This document shows positions 62,766-64,000 of a DNA stretch of 64,000 nt, piece after piece. Below the pieces are notes generated by a model. The model worked only from the letters and a program-made list of their open reading frames with translations, was not told the origin of the DNA and ran no database searches. Positions within the stretch are counted from its first letter, which is position 1, and each line of letters starts with the position of its first letter. A program made the translations under genes and the position numbers. This DNA is from Gymnopus androsaceus JB14 (Eukaryota > Basidiomycota > Agaricomycetes > Agaricales > Omphalotaceae), in NCBI GenBank assembly GCA_009733575.1, contig ML769389.1:248001-312000 (forward strand), read 5' to 3'.

Positions 62766-64000
62766 ATGTATTCGCAGGTCCAACCCTCGTCCACTAGCTT
62801 GACCGACTACTATGACCATGTCCCGGTACGTAGAAAAAGCGCTGCGCCATTCAATCTCATTGTTGAACTCTGCTTTCTAGCCTCCGCACCGTTTGGCGGA
62901 GCAGAGCTATGGTCCGTCGCAAGAAATCCCTCTGACCACCGTGACCGCACGGTCAACTGCACCGTACGCGGATAGTCCTACTCCAACAAGAACACATTTT
63001 GGTGACAGGCGAGGGGAGTTTCCTCAAGCAGCATTCATCGAAGAAAAGCCAAAATCGCGCGGCAACAGAAAGAAATGGGTAAATTCAAGCTTAGTAATCA
63101 ACAGACAAAACTTATTCACTGCTTGCCAGATCTTCGGAGGACTTGCTGTTGTTGGGATCCTTGTTGTCGCCGGTATCATTGCTGGGGTAGTTGTTTCTCA
63201 AACACATACATCTTCGTCTTCTTCAAGCTCAAACACTGCTATCTCTGGCGATCCAAGTCGTTTCGAAAAGGACTCCCGTCTAAAGCAATCGTTCTATGGA
63301 ATCGCATATACTCCAGAAAATTCTATATATCCGAATTGCAATATTAACCTTGGTGCGATTCCTTCGTATAGCTCTGTAACCCTTGCTTATCCAGCGCGTT
63401 CAACTACAGCCGACGTTGTCACAGATATTCAACTGCTTTCTCAGTTAACCTCGGTACGACCTTCATTATTCAAGTTGTTTTGCCAAAGCTCATCATCCTT
63501 GAAGCGCATTCGACTATACGGATCTGATTGCAATACAACGGCGATGGTTGTGAGTAGTCACTCTTCTGCTCAACTGGCATCATTGTCTAACATCCAAACC
63601 AGCTCGAAGCTGTACAACTTACCAAAGTAAACATGACAGTATTCATCGCCAACTACCCTGATGCAACCGATAATGGCGTAGCATACAATCGGCAAAAGAC
63701 CGCGATCCAGTCTGCTATCCAGTCTTATGGCACTGACCACATTGGTGGTTTGACTGTCGGGAATGAATTTATACTCGAGTACGTTCAGTTTTCTTACAGC
63801 AGAATGACTTGTTTATAATTACATATCCACAGTTATCTCGACGCCAACGGTGCCACGGATCCGAACAGCGCCACGGGAAATGCAGGAGCGGCTATCCTAA
63901 CCCCTTTCATAGACGACACAAGGACTATGCTGAAGGACCTCAATGTCGCATTAAAAGTCGGAAACGCTGACGCTGGATCGTTTTTCAACAGCAAGGTTCT
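62766..64000 (+). CDS. GH17 beta-1,3-glucanase, type II membrane-anchored (partial)
   Basis: Starts MYSQVQPSSTSLTDYYDHVP. An intron (62827-62880) leads to a cytoplasmic region with basic EEKPKSRGNRKKW, then one transmembrane segment (GGLAVVGILVVAGIIAGVVV) and a Ser-rich stalk. The catalytic domain begins QSFYGIAYTPENSIYPNC. IRLYGSDCNTTAMV and VQLTKVNMTVFIANYPDATDN follow across two introns. HIGGLTVGNEFIL carries the acid/base Glu of GH17 in VGNE. A further intron (63779-63832) leads to YLDANGATDPNS. The window ends before the nucleophile Glu. The family remodels or degrades cell-wall beta-1,3-glucan; the membrane anchor suggests a wall-facing enzyme. Confidence 0.85.

Overview
This is nuclear DNA of a mushroom-forming fungus (Basidiomycota, Agaricomycetes). 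The evidence is genes with many 45-70 nt GT-AG introns, a full six-AAA midasin, and several families I know mainly from Agaricomycetes: a Cys-rich 'TACQG' membrane protein, an 'IGDVG' domain family, F-box-like multicopy ORFs, and Crinkler/RHS-like P-loop proteins. No bacterial, organellar or rRNA signature was seen. Family names were assigned by eye from motifs; no search was run.

Layout. 0-28 kb is mostly single-copy housekeeping genes: the tail of an unknown gene, a phenol-hydroxylase-type FAD monooxygenase, a CCCH zinc-finger protein, a membrane-anchored haem oxygenase, a very large Msb1/Mug8-like polarity protein, a MAP3K, a small hypothetical gene, a SYLF/Ysc84 protein and a Tra2-like RRM/RS protein. 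Inserted among them (12.7-14.6 and 19.9-24.1 kb) are three decayed glucoamylase (GH15) copies. Two of these are linked to near-identical F-box-like genes in a tandem segmental duplication of about 2.5 kb period.

27.9-43.7 kb is one giant minus-strand gene, midasin (Rea1/Mdn1), the AAA ATPase that strips assembly factors from pre-60S ribosomes. 43.8-60 kb is a repeat-rich accessory block. It holds two full-length Crinkler/RHS-like P-loop genes (one with an in-frame stop), two truncated relics with the same internal deletion, two F-box-like relics, a hAT-like MITE, other inverted- and direct-repeat elements, a Cys-rich membrane protein and an HExxH protein. 60-64 kb holds an unknown gene, a repeat-bearing spacer and the start of a membrane-anchored GH17 beta-1,3-glucanase cut by the window edge.

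Main points. (1) The MAP3K gene appears to join, through a chain of splice sites in consistent phase, an Agaricomycete-specific N-terminal domain to a BCK1-like kinase domain. (2) Comparing the two copies of a duplicated CRN-relic/F-box-relic block gives a filled site and an empty site for the MITE. (3) Many genes, including essential midasin, show single-base frame breaks, often in homopolymers. This suggests residual indel error in the sequence, so broken frames in otherwise conserved genes should not be read as pseudogenes without checking.
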